Assembly: GCA_022925895.1 (NCBI GenBank)
Contig: JAKSYS010000881.1
Span: forward strand, 124,001-188,000
Length of the DNA: 64,000 nt
Direction: 5' to 3'
Source: Fragilaria crotonensis
Lineage: Eukaryota; Bacillariophyta; Fragilariophyceae; Fragilariales; Fragilariaceae
The notes under the pieces are model-generated. The model ran no database searches. It saw only the letters and a list, made by a program, of their open reading frames with translations, and was not told the origin of the DNA. Shown here in pieces: positions 56,020 through 64,000 of the stretch (position 1 is the stretch's first letter; each line of letters starts with the position of its first letter). The translations under genes were made by a program, and so were the position numbers.

Positions 56020-56851
56020 AGCGTTCGTCGTCCGTCGTCGATGGTGTCGAGTTGCGATTCTGAATGAGCGATTAAACACTGGTAATGATGTCAAGTTTAC
56101 AAACGCCTATACACCGGACGGCTCTCACTAATTTTGACTACAGAATTTGTGATCAACACGACTCCAGACGTTGGTTGATCCTAAGTCCCAAATCACAGCA
56201 AGCGGCAAAAATGTGTGCGTACTCCGCTCATTGTTCGCACTTCACAACTTCAAAGGCATACAGGAACTACTACCGGAAAAAGTCGTCCTTCAAAGGCGTG
56301 CAGGAACTAGACCGATACATGTTGTTACGCTTCCTATTGGAAGGTGGCACTCAAAAGGGAGCCGTCCATGCTGGCGCGCGCAGATTATTTAACATTAATT
56401 ACGTTAATGGAGGGAGATATTGCTTCACTAATACATGGGCTTTTCAGGAACATAGCTGGTCCTACGTGGTTGATTGGAGTGAACAACCACACCAAGCGGC
56501 CATCATGGTAATGTGCGTAATCCCCTCGTTGTTCGCGGTTCACAACTTCAAAGGCGTGCAGGAACTAAAACGGAGAATAGATTGCACAGGATAAACTTCT
56601 GCTACTCAAGTGCCACCAAACAGGTTTCGACCTGCAAGACGAGTACATCAGGTGGCGGCATAACCGCCTTTTCCTCTACAAGTACTGGAGGGAGCCGTCC
56701 ATGTCTAAGACGCGCAGGTCACATGTAGTATCTTTAGAATTAGAGGAGAAAGTTGTTGCTTCAAGCTTCAAGCGTACTTCGGCTTTGTTGCCACATTGTG
56801 GTATTGGGCTAGCCCACCGCCATTATCAAACTCATTACACCAGTCGTCCCC
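56020..56851. other. Two stacked copies of the SHOCT-gene 3' flank
   Basis: 56020-56480 resembles the flank of paralog A (GTCGATGGTGTCGAG, ACACGACTCCAGACGTTGG, CGCTCATTGTTCGCAC), and 56495-56851 matches the flank of paralog C. The first copy has no gene of its own, suggesting a lost paralog between C and D. Confidence 0.55.
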
Positions 56852-57610
56852 TCAAATCGAATCGACGATGTCCTTCCGCTTCTCAAGAAACTCTTCTCTG
56901 GTCAAAACACCACTATTGTGAAGCTCAGTGATGTCCTTCATACGGTCTGCTGCAGATCGAGTACTACCACCGCGTTCCATGACAGGTGCTACAACCACTG
57001 CTCCTTCACATGAATTCAGCGAGTGATTTCCCTTAACATTGTTGCGACGATTCAAAACTTCGCGAATCAACCAATCTTGGCGGGCCAATCCATACCCCAT
57101 AGCCTCGTGTTCTGGGCTCCATTCGTTCGTCACAAAACTCGCTGTGTCGACATATATCATAGGCAGTGGCTTGCAACAAGAGTTCCCACACCCACTTCTG
57201 GCATTGTTACTTCCAAAATCAGTGATACTCTCCAAGGGAATGGTTTGCACCGAACCACCAGCTTTGATGCAGCCGGGAAGGCAACCGTCATGATCTTTGG
57301 TAACAACCTTGAGTTCAGTTTCGGTCAGAATCCAATACTGGTTTTGTATTTTGTTTTCAAAGTCAGACTTTGCGCAGCAAAAACATGGCCAAAATATGAG
57401 CATCAAAGGCAAAAAGCATGGAGCGAAGGAGATGGGGAAAGGGCAAAATGCGCGGCAGCAGGCATATGCACCAACATCTCTCGCAAATGCAGGATCGAAT
57501 GATGTCCAGGCAATCACTTCGTTTCTCAACGCAGCCATTTCATGGACGTCTTGGGGTAAACTCTCATTCATTTCGACGGCTATGTAGTTGTCCTTTGGAA
57601 CAACCCTCAT
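56852..57610 (-). CDS. PH-like/SHOCT membrane protein, paralog D
   Basis: Start at MRVVPKDNY (57610), 252 residues. It shares LPQDVHEMAALRNEVIAWTS, a long hydrophobic segment (FAPCFLPLMLIFWPCFCC), IQNQYWILTETELKVVTKDH, LPGCIKAGGSVQTIPLESI, LARQDWLIREVLNRRNN and the SHOCT end MKDITELHNSGVLTREEFLE. The SHOCT half and downstream flank are almost identical to paralog C, while the N-terminal half differs more, which suggests exchange between copies. Confidence 0.8.
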   Translation of the reverse strand: MRVVPKDNYIAVEMNESLPQDVHEMAALRNEVIAWTSFDPAFARDVGAYACCRAFCPFPISFAPCFLPLMLIFWPCFCCAKSDFENKIQNQYWILTETELKVVTKDHDGCLPGCIKAGGSVQTIPLESITDFGSNNARSGCGNSCCKPLPMIYVDTASFVTNEWSPEHEAMGYGLARQDWLIREVLNRRNNVKGNHSLNSCEGAVVVAPVMERGGSTRSAADRMKDITELHNSGVLTREEFLEKRKDIVDSI

Positions 57611-57726
57611 TGTGAATGACGATTGTGGTAGTTGCTCCACCTATGCACCATCCACCGCATTGTTTGTGTTGCAGCAAGAAGAGATCGCTATGTTTGTGAG
57701 ACGTGTTTTGACTTTTGACCCATACA

Positions 57727-58296
57727 CAGGGGTGTCCTATTTAAGGCGGGCGCCTTAATTTTGGGGCCAATCGCCTTTTTGAAGCCTTGAAATAGCGCCT
57801 TAAATAAGGTCCTGTAGATTCTACGCTACAAACATACCATCGTGTAGAATTGTACGTGTAAGTTTGTACGGAGCATTCTCGTAGCATAGTACGACAGTAC
57901 TCCAGTAGATAATAAACAACATACAGTAGACATGGATACAGTACCTTGTTGTACAGTACTCCAGTATATCCGTAGCCAGTAGCAAGATGCTTTACTTGGA
58001 CTTGGAACTCAACTGTTGCAGTGAAAAAAGCTGAAACAATTGAAGTTACTTCCATGATTGTTCATGGTGAGCTGTGAGGTCTGTTGGCAGTGTTATTTTC
58101 ATGATGGACTGAAGTGGGGATGAGCGTTGCAGCTGCTCTGTACAGTCATGAACCTTAACTCTAAATCCCCAAAACCCTAACCCCTAACCCCCACCGCCTT
58201 ACACCGCCTTTTTGAAGGTCCAAAAAAGCGCCTATATTAACTAATTAAGGCGCTGCTAGGCGCGCCGGCCCGGTCGCCTTAAATAGGACACCCCTG
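57727..58296. mobile_element. hAT-type MITE, 570 bases, 8-base target duplication
   Basis: The termini are inverted: CAGGGGTGTCCTATTTAAGG at 57727 and its complement ending at 58296. CCCATACA is present immediately on both sides (57719-57726, 58297-58304), a perfect 8-base duplication. Subterminal GCGCCTTAA and CCGCCTTTTTGAAG motifs also recur in inverted order. The middle has AACCCTAACCCCTAACCC, telomere-like, near 58170. No transposase; non-autonomous and probably young. Confidence 0.92.
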
Positions 58297-58304
58297 CCCA
58301 TACA

Positions 58305-58609
58305 CATCTACTTTATTGGCTTCTCACGGTTTTTTTCAGTTACTGCCAGGGTATGGTACTACCGGTAGTACCAGGTACAAGGTACTCGAGTACCTGGTAC
58401 CAGGTGGAGTACACTGTAAAAGGTAGTCGTACATCTACAAAATACGCATAATAACATCGAGAGTAGACTGAACGGAGTACAAGTAGTTTTAGTAGTCTTG
58501 GAGTGTATGTACAGTATATGATATACTATATACTGCGAGTACAATATTTACCATGTACTAGCTAGAGTACCCTACATGGGGAAAAGCATATGCACAATGC
58601 ACTCAACAC
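58305..58609. other. Palindrome-rich spacer
   Basis: 58355-58420 is built of TACCGGTAGTACCAGGTAC and GTACTCGAGTACC palindromes, followed by ATATACTATATAC near 58520. No gene. Confidence 0.5.
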
Positions 58610-59395
58610 TCAATACTCGTACGGTCGAGTGTTGCAATCAAAAATCGAATCAATTATATCCTTCCTCTTCTGAAGAAATTCCTCGCCGGTCAACACACCA
58701 CCATTGAGGAGCTCTGTGATGTCCTTCATACGGTCAGCTGCAGATGTCGGACTATCACCGCGTGAAATGACAAGTGCTGGAGCAACTCCTCGTTCACTTG
58801 CATTCAGCGAGTGATTGCCTTTGACAATGTCGCGACGATTCAAAACTTCGCGAATGAACGAATGTCGGCGGGCCAATCCGTACCCAATAGCCTCGTGTTG
58901 TGGGATATCGTCACTTCTTTCATAGGTACCAGTGTAAACGTATACCATAGGCAATGGCTCTAAACAAGTGATTACAAATGCATTGCTGTCATCGTCAGTC
59001 CAACAATCAGCGATGCCCTCCAAGGGAATGGTTTGTACCGAATCACCAGCTTTGATGCAGCCGGGAAGGCAGCAGGCGTCATGATCCTTGGTGACGACTT
59101 TGAGTTCAGTTTCGGTCAGAATCCAGTATTGGTTTCGAATTCTGTTTTCAAAATTAGTCTTTTCAGAGCACAGGAATGGCCAAAAAATAAGCAAAGGTGG
59201 ACAAAAACATGGAAGGGCGAGCATAACATCAAATACGCGACAGCAGGTAGGGATACCAACATCTCGCGCGAATCTTGGGTCGAATGATGTCCACGCAATC
59301 ACTTCGTTTATTAACACAGCTATTTCTTGGACATCGTGGGGCAAAGTGTCCCTGGTCTCGACAGCGATGTACTTGTCCATTGGGACGACGCTCAT
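58610..59395 (-). CDS. PH-like/SHOCT membrane protein, paralog E
   Basis: Start at MSVVPMDKY (59395), 261 residues; the frame is open 38 codons further. It contains LPHDVQEIAVLINEVIAWTS, a hydrophobic segment (MLALPCFCPPLLIFWPFLC), RNQYWILTETELKVVTKDH, CCLPGCIKAGDSVQTIPLEGI, LARRHSFIREVLNRRDI and the SHOCT motif MKDITELLNGGVLTGEEFLQ, followed by a short extra tail. The segment equivalent to CCEGAVVATPVMERG is altered (SERGVAPALVISRG). Function unknown. Confidence 0.78.
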   Translation of the reverse strand: MSVVPMDKYIAVETRDTLPHDVQEIAVLINEVIAWTSFDPRFARDVGIPTCCRVFDVMLALPCFCPPLLIFWPFLCSEKTNFENRIRNQYWILTETELKVVTKDHDACCLPGCIKAGDSVQTIPLEGIADCWTDDDSNAFVITCLEPLPMVYVYTGTYERSDDIPQHEAIGYGLARRHSFIREVLNRRDIVKGNHSLNASERGVAPALVISRGDSPTSAADRMKDITELLNGGVLTGEEFLQKRKDIIDSIFDCNTRPYEY

Positions 59396-60796
59396 TGTTG
59401 TGAATGTTGGTTGCAGTCCTCGAAGCTGTTCCAAATATGCACTTCGAAATGAAGAGTTCACGTTTTTTGTGTGAAGCATATAGGCGCTCACTGTCTGCGT
59501 ACAGCACAAGATTATCTTGGCGAGACGTGCTTCGAATGTTTCATAGCGAAAGTACTTGCACCTGTGGGTGGTATCAGGAACTTGAACCTACTGGAGTCTG
59601 GAGTACACTGGTGTAGGGCTTGAAATAGTTATCAGGTTATATGCAAACCATACTTTTCAAATCAGCAACACCAACCCGGATTCTTTCACATGCATAGTGC
59701 GAAGTGCGACAGCGGTCGGATGACCAGAGCAACATTGAACTGCTAATTGTCTGTGTTGTATCGACACCGTCAATGACTAGTAGGGAGTAGGGCCAAACGT
59801 TTGTGATGGCGCGATGGCACAAGGTTTGACTTGATTGGAGGATACTGATGAGACACATCTTGGGGTGCCCCATTGCTTTATGGGCTTCTGATTATCTTCC
59901 TCTGTACCGTGTGACGATGTGGCTATCATCTGCGTTGCCACATGATAGTCGCAATGACGTGAAATTTGGAAAGCAAAAGAACCCTTAGCGTCGTCCACTC
60001 CCGTTGGTGGTATTCACTGATATTTAACTTTCTGAAGATTCAAAAATTGCATTAAAAAGAAATCAGCAAGTCATCGCCGCCGTGGGCTGTCACAAATCTT
60101 GTCACGTCCTTCCGCAGGAGAAGACAATTCTTGCCAAGAGTCCGAGTTTCAAAGGCCATTGGGAGGATTTTACAAGATTGTCCACAGTGGACAACGACTG
60201 GGTTGAAATCTGGCAACTAGGATTTTGGCAGCCGTACAAGCCTTTGGCCATGTCAGTCAGGTGGATGCCTTTTTCGCCGTTCCATCAATTGTCAGTTCGA
60301 TTTGATGGATGTCTTGCCACAAACATTGCAGCATCAAGAATCGGAGCTAGGATTCACCGTGTGTCTTGGCAAGGTTAACTCACATATCTCACCATGTTGC
60401 ACGTCATGATGAATGCATGCCACAATTTTCTTGAAAATAGCGATGTATGTTATTGTCTTCAAACAACGCGAAGCAATAGGAGCGTAAAGGTTGACATACA
60501 GGATGGGCTTCGTACCCTTCGAGCGAACAGTGCTATCGGTGGTGAACATGGCTTTTTATCAGGAAGTGCCGATTCGTACTTGGGAGATTTGGCCGTGCAC
60601 AGGACACGGCGATCTGGCGGGGACTTGCCGGCGCAGAATGCCAACTACACATTCCAGACATGTTGCTCATCTAGGAAAAGCATCTGCGAAAACGAATGTC
60701 AGTGAAATCGACACGTTGGTGTAGCTTCCTACTTCGGCATTTAGCAAGGTGTCCAACGAGTCCCGATATTTGGTAGTCAACAATCATAATTAAAAC
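59396..60796. other. Intergenic region, no gene recognised
   Basis: Starts with the 5' flank of paralog E. A plus-strand open frame at 60082-60378 (98 codons) shows no known motif and is not called; it could be an exon of an unrecognised gene. Confidence 0.35.
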
Positions 60797-61570
60797 TTAT
60801 AGAACTCCACCGGATCCAAATTCTTGGATCAACTGGTCAAGCACAGGTTGCACTTGTTTCCGATCTTCCTCCGACAACCGATCAATGTATACTTTTCCAT
60901 CCAAATGATCGTATTCGTGTTGGAAAACACGAGCCTCCCACCCCGAATATTTCTTCTTGATTTTCTTCCCCTTGGTCGTCAGGGCTTCCACTTTGATCCA
61001 TTTGCTCCGTTCTACGTCACCACCCATTCCTGGAAACGACAAGCATCCTTCGATATGAAGGTCGGTCGTCGGTCCATAATCAACAATGACTGGATTAACG
61101 AGAACTGTCTCCGTCAACCACTTTTGTTTGTCTCCTGATTCGTTAAAGACCATTAGTCGTTTATTGATTCCCACTTGTGGAGCGGCGAGTCCCACACCTT
61201 CGGCAGCGTACATGAGCAATAACATTTCCTTGGCGATCTTGACGATGGAACCATCATTCAACTCCTCAGGTGTGACGGGGGCATTGAACGCACGAAGCGC
61301 CGGATGGGGGTATTTGAGAATCCTCAAGTCAGTCCCTTCGACCTTGCCCGGATCAACTTCTTCTGGCGGTTGTAAACGTTCGACAACACGACCTCCTTCT
61401 CCTCCTACTCCTTGTTGTTGTTGTTCGACGGAATACAGACGAGACGATAGATGGGATTTACGAGCGAGTGATCGGGTTGCAGCTGTCATCGCGGGCGACA
61501 CAGAGAAAGCCGTGGTCGATCGCAGTGCTCCGAATAATACGCAAGCCATGGTTATGCTGGAGTATTTCAT
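60797..61570 (-). CDS. PDF: Peptide deformylase, plastid-targeted
   Basis: Start at MKYSSITMACVLFG (61570), which begins a signal peptide ending in STTAFSVSP, a diatom plastid-type junction; an upstream in-frame Met at 61633 would bury it. 257 residues. All three family motifs are present: GVGLAAPQVG (about 125-134), EGCLSFPG (about 174-181) and QHEYDHLDG (about 217-225), giving the Cys, two His and catalytic Glu around the metal. It removes the formyl group from the first Met of plastid-made proteins. Bacterial type 1B-like. The frame is intact. Confidence 0.94.
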   Translation of the reverse strand: MKYSSITMACVLFGALRSTTAFSVSPAMTAATRSLARKSHLSSRLYSVEQQQQGVGGEGGRVVERLQPPEEVDPGKVEGTDLRILKYPHPALRAFNAPVTPEELNDGSIVKIAKEMLLLMYAAEGVGLAAPQVGINKRLMVFNESGDKQKWLTETVLVNPVIVDYGPTTDLHIEGCLSFPGMGGDVERSKWIKVEALTTKGKKIKKKYSGWEARVFQHEYDHLDGKVYIDRLSEEDRKQVQPVLDQLIQEFGSGGVL

Positions 61571-61633
61571 TGCCTTGGAGAAACGTATTTCAAAAGGCAC
61601 TGGGTCAACAGTCTTGGTGGTGGTAACGATCAC

Positions 61634-62792
61634 AGTGAAGTGCTCTTCACACTATTGTTCTCTATGGTTGTAGGTTGACGAATGGTCCACGTCCACATCT
61701 ATCGGTACGTGTTACGGTCCAGTTGTGACTGCACGGAATATGACATATGACTATTTCGCAGTCGTAATACTGTCTACTGTCTAAAAAAATGCAGTCGAAC
61801 ATAGTCGAAATTCGAAATGCAATCTGTACTGGTACTGGAGTATTCCTTATCGGTACTGACTGGGGTATGGGGTATGTGTAATTTGTGCCGTTAAATAGTG
61901 GGTAAAGTCCGAATAGCTACTACAGTACCTGGTACACGAGACAAGTAACACAAAAAATGTACTACTGGTACAAGTACCGGTAGAGGCGTATGACATACTC
62001 GGAGTACGACATACAGTATGCAATTTGGATTACCGATCGAATGACGGGCATATCTGACAGACATACAGGCGTCGTCGACCTCCACGCAAACAAAGGATGG
62101 AAGGACAAGGAGACAGAAGCATCTGAAATCTGAATGTGATGTCATATGTGATGAGCATATGTGTCATGGCGTGTCATGTGCTTTGCGAGGTCTGTTTTCT
62201 GTTCATGCGAAGGTCGGATCTACGACTAAATACCTCGTGTCCACCGATAACAATTATTTCACTCTGGATTAGACACATACTACAAACTCTGATATTACTA
62301 TTCGCGTTCAATCTTGCGTTGGACGTTGGAGAACAGTCCTCCTTGGGTGCTCGGAGCATACGCCAAGGTATGTTGTACTGCATCTTCCATACTCCGTACA
62401 TACTGTGAGGGGACCAGTGTCCTGCTAAGCGCGCAGCCCGATATTCATTGGCTCTCAACGGGAGCTGGATTTTTGCCATCTGTTACGGCTATGTAGGAAT
62501 TGGTAGTTTTTAGTACGGAGAAGAAAGGGAACTTGCTGCCAGGTATTCGGTGATGGCGGCAATTCTGTTGCACTATTGCAGCTTCTGATTTTCCAGAAAA
62601 CAGGACCTCTCTACTTCGAAAACTGGGCAACTGCGTTGCATACAGTAGCCAGATGGACAGTCCTTCTACCTGGTAGCAACCCTAATGCAAATCGAAACAC
62701 TTCAGTTGCAGTGCGTTTTTTCTCTAGTTCTAGTAGTAGTAGTGGTATAAGATTAGGACAATGGTATAATATAGTATAATGACAATGCGCCA
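61634..62792. other. Intergenic region, no gene recognised
   Basis: 61910-62020 holds GTACCTGGTACACG, TACAAGTACCGGTAG and CTCGGAGTAC palindromes. The rest has only short open frames without recognisable content. A TAGT repeat lies near 62735. Confidence 0.4.
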
Positions 62793-63779
62793 TTAGTTGG
62801 GAGCTGCCATTTCTGGGTGCAGCAGAGCCATGGCCACAGTATTTGACCACTGCACCTCGATAAAGGCGCCGTTCAGTGCCGATTCTCTCAGGTCCTCCAG
62901 CGACATAAGTTTCAGATCTCGCCGTTCCTCCGGCACCGCCCCTAGCCTTCGTTCTCCTTTTCGTTGGGGCACGCCCTCCAGAGGTTTGCAGTCAGCCGCC
63001 AGGTAGGACGTGACCCAACCCATCCCCCGGTTCACATCCGACCTAAATCGTCCTAGAATTTGCATTTCCTCGCACTTGAGTTGCAGTTCCGCTTCGACTT
63101 GTCGCGCCGCGGCAATTTCGTGCCGTTCGCCCTTGTTAATGGTCCCACTGACCACCGCGAGCGAAGTTCGGCCTTCCAAGGCGTATTGGGACGACTTTTC
63201 CAGAACGTAGAATTGGCGCTCCTCGTTGGCGGACGGAGCCGCCTCCACCAGCACGTTGACGCGATCGGGAGAATCGATCCACAACCAATCAAGGACGGAC
63301 GATGACGAGTCGACGCCTCCGAATTGAATCTCATGTTTCTGAATTCGTATCCATTTGGATTCAAAAAGGCAAGTTCTGGAAACTGTCTCCTTCGCCTTGT
63401 ATTGATGACCCATGTAGGGACCAAAGCTCAAGAGACAGTCTCCAGCCGCGGGATTTCCGACCCTTACTGCACCAAACACAGCAAACAGAAAGTGCGCGAC
63501 CAGCAGAGCGGCCAAGGCCATGGATACGATCTTCCACTTCTTGGTTGACGCTGAAGAAGGGTAGACGGCGATGCTGACATTCTCAACGTGGGGCAGATGA
63601 GGCTGGTTGAACTTGCGTGGGTAATGATTGCTTGCCTTGACCAAATGGACGTTATTGGGCTTTGGCTTGTACTCGGAGAACTTGACAGCGTTGTTGAGGT
63701 CACAGAGGGCAGGATCAGAGGAGGATTTCGATGACTTGGCCGAAATTGGACGACGGGTCAGTAGCATACATCCAAACAT
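62793..63779 (-). CDS. Membrane-anchored Nudix-fold protein with degenerate Nudix box
   Basis: 328 residues. The N-terminal 80 residues are cytosolic-type, followed by one membrane segment (IVSMALAALLVAHFLFAVFG, about 83-102). The rest resembles the ADP-sugar pyrophosphatase type of Nudix domain: WLWIDSPDRVNVLVEA, FYVLEKSSQYALEG, the box region GTINKGERHEIAAARQVEAE and ILGRFRSDVNRGMGWVTS. Compared with Gx5Ex7REUxEExGU, the box keeps G, the first E and R, but REUxEE reads RQVEAE and the final Gly is Gln, so part of the metal site is lost. It may bind rather than cut nucleotides. The window ends 221 bases beyond its start with no further gene. Confidence 0.75.
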   Translation of the reverse strand: MFGCMLLTRRPISAKSSKSSSDPALCDLNNAVKFSEYKPKPNNVHLVKASNHYPRKFNQPHLPHVENVSIAVYPSSASTKKWKIVSMALAALLVAHFLFAVFGAVRVGNPAAGDCLLSFGPYMGHQYKAKETVSRTCLFESKWIRIQKHEIQFGGVDSSSSVLDWLWIDSPDRVNVLVEAAPSANEERQFYVLEKSSQYALEGRTSLAVVSGTINKGERHEIAAARQVEAELQLKCEEMQILGRFRSDVNRGMGWVTSYLAADCKPLEGVPQRKGERRLGAVPEERRDLKLMSLEDLRESALNGAFIEVQWSNTVAMALLHPEMAAPN

Positions 63780-64000
63780 TGTGAAATTTTGCAGACAAAA
63801 CAGAACGGCTCACGAGAGAGGGCGAAACTGGAGTTATGAATGGAAACGGAGGAGATTCCTCAACAGAATTGTGGTACAAATGGAACTTATTAAATGCGGT
63901 CCCTTTTTCGTCGGCTCTGTACCTTGTCGTGTCAATGACATGTACTGTACTAGAGAAGAGTACAGGAGGCTCGGATTTTGATGGTGCTAAGGATCGACAG

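Noticed and set aside
58150-58200. CCCTAA-type run as a chromosome end or fusion point
   Set aside because: Too short and enclosed within the second hAT-type MITE.
60082-60378. 98-codon plus-strand frame
   Set aside because: No motif, no clear promoter or splice context, and length within chance expectation.
1-64000. tRNA, rRNA or spliceosomal RNA genes
   Set aside because: Scanning both strands for T-loop and box-like signals gave no candidate with a believable fold.

Overview
The window looks like nuclear DNA of a photosynthetic stramenopile, most probably a diatom. Evidence: spliceosomal GT-AG introns of about 80-240 bases; three proteins with a signal peptide followed by a plastid-import motif of the diatom ASAFAP type (DEAD-box helicase, formyl-THF deformylase, peptide deformylase); a selenocysteine-type thioredoxin reductase; an LRR cap of the kind seen in diatom LRR proteins; and intergenic DNA full of short palindromes built on GTAC and ACCGGT. 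I cannot name the species.

Left part (1-25.4 kb) is a gene-rich housekeeping region: the C-terminal part of a BPTF/RLT-like chromatin remodelling subunit (cut by the window edge), a membrane-anchored atypical kinase, a TFIIB-family factor, a plastid DEAD-box helicase, UTP11 (small-subunit rRNA processing), a small membrane protein, a selenoprotein thioredoxin reductase, a large acidic nuclear-type protein, formyl-THF deformylase, deoxyhypusine hydroxylase (one intron) and two tandem four-exon Qa-SNARE syntaxins. A hAT-type MITE with a perfect 8-base target duplication and an LRR remnant lie between them.

Middle and right part (28.3-59.5 kb) is dynamic. A MATH-ankyrin protein gene is followed by a METTL5-type rRNA m6A methyltransferase and by the first of five paralogous genes for a small membrane protein with a PH-like core and a C-terminal SHOCT motif. 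A block holding the 3' end of the ankyrin gene plus the complete METTL5 gene is repeated 16.5 kb downstream, again followed by a SHOCT paralog. Between and around the copies are a 142-base minisatellite, an Asp/Asn-rich protein gene, a broken LINE-like element, a gag-like fossil fragment, a 745-base inverted-repeat element, an intact piggyBac-type transposase gene in an element ending in GGGGTTAATTAACCCC palindrome arrays, and a second hAT-type MITE. The right end returns to ordinary genes: plastid peptide deformylase and a membrane-anchored Nudix-like protein.

Many conserved host genes are interrupted by single-base frame changes, nearly all in homopolymer runs. This points to base-level errors in the assembly more than to real decay, and it affects how every broken host gene here should be read.
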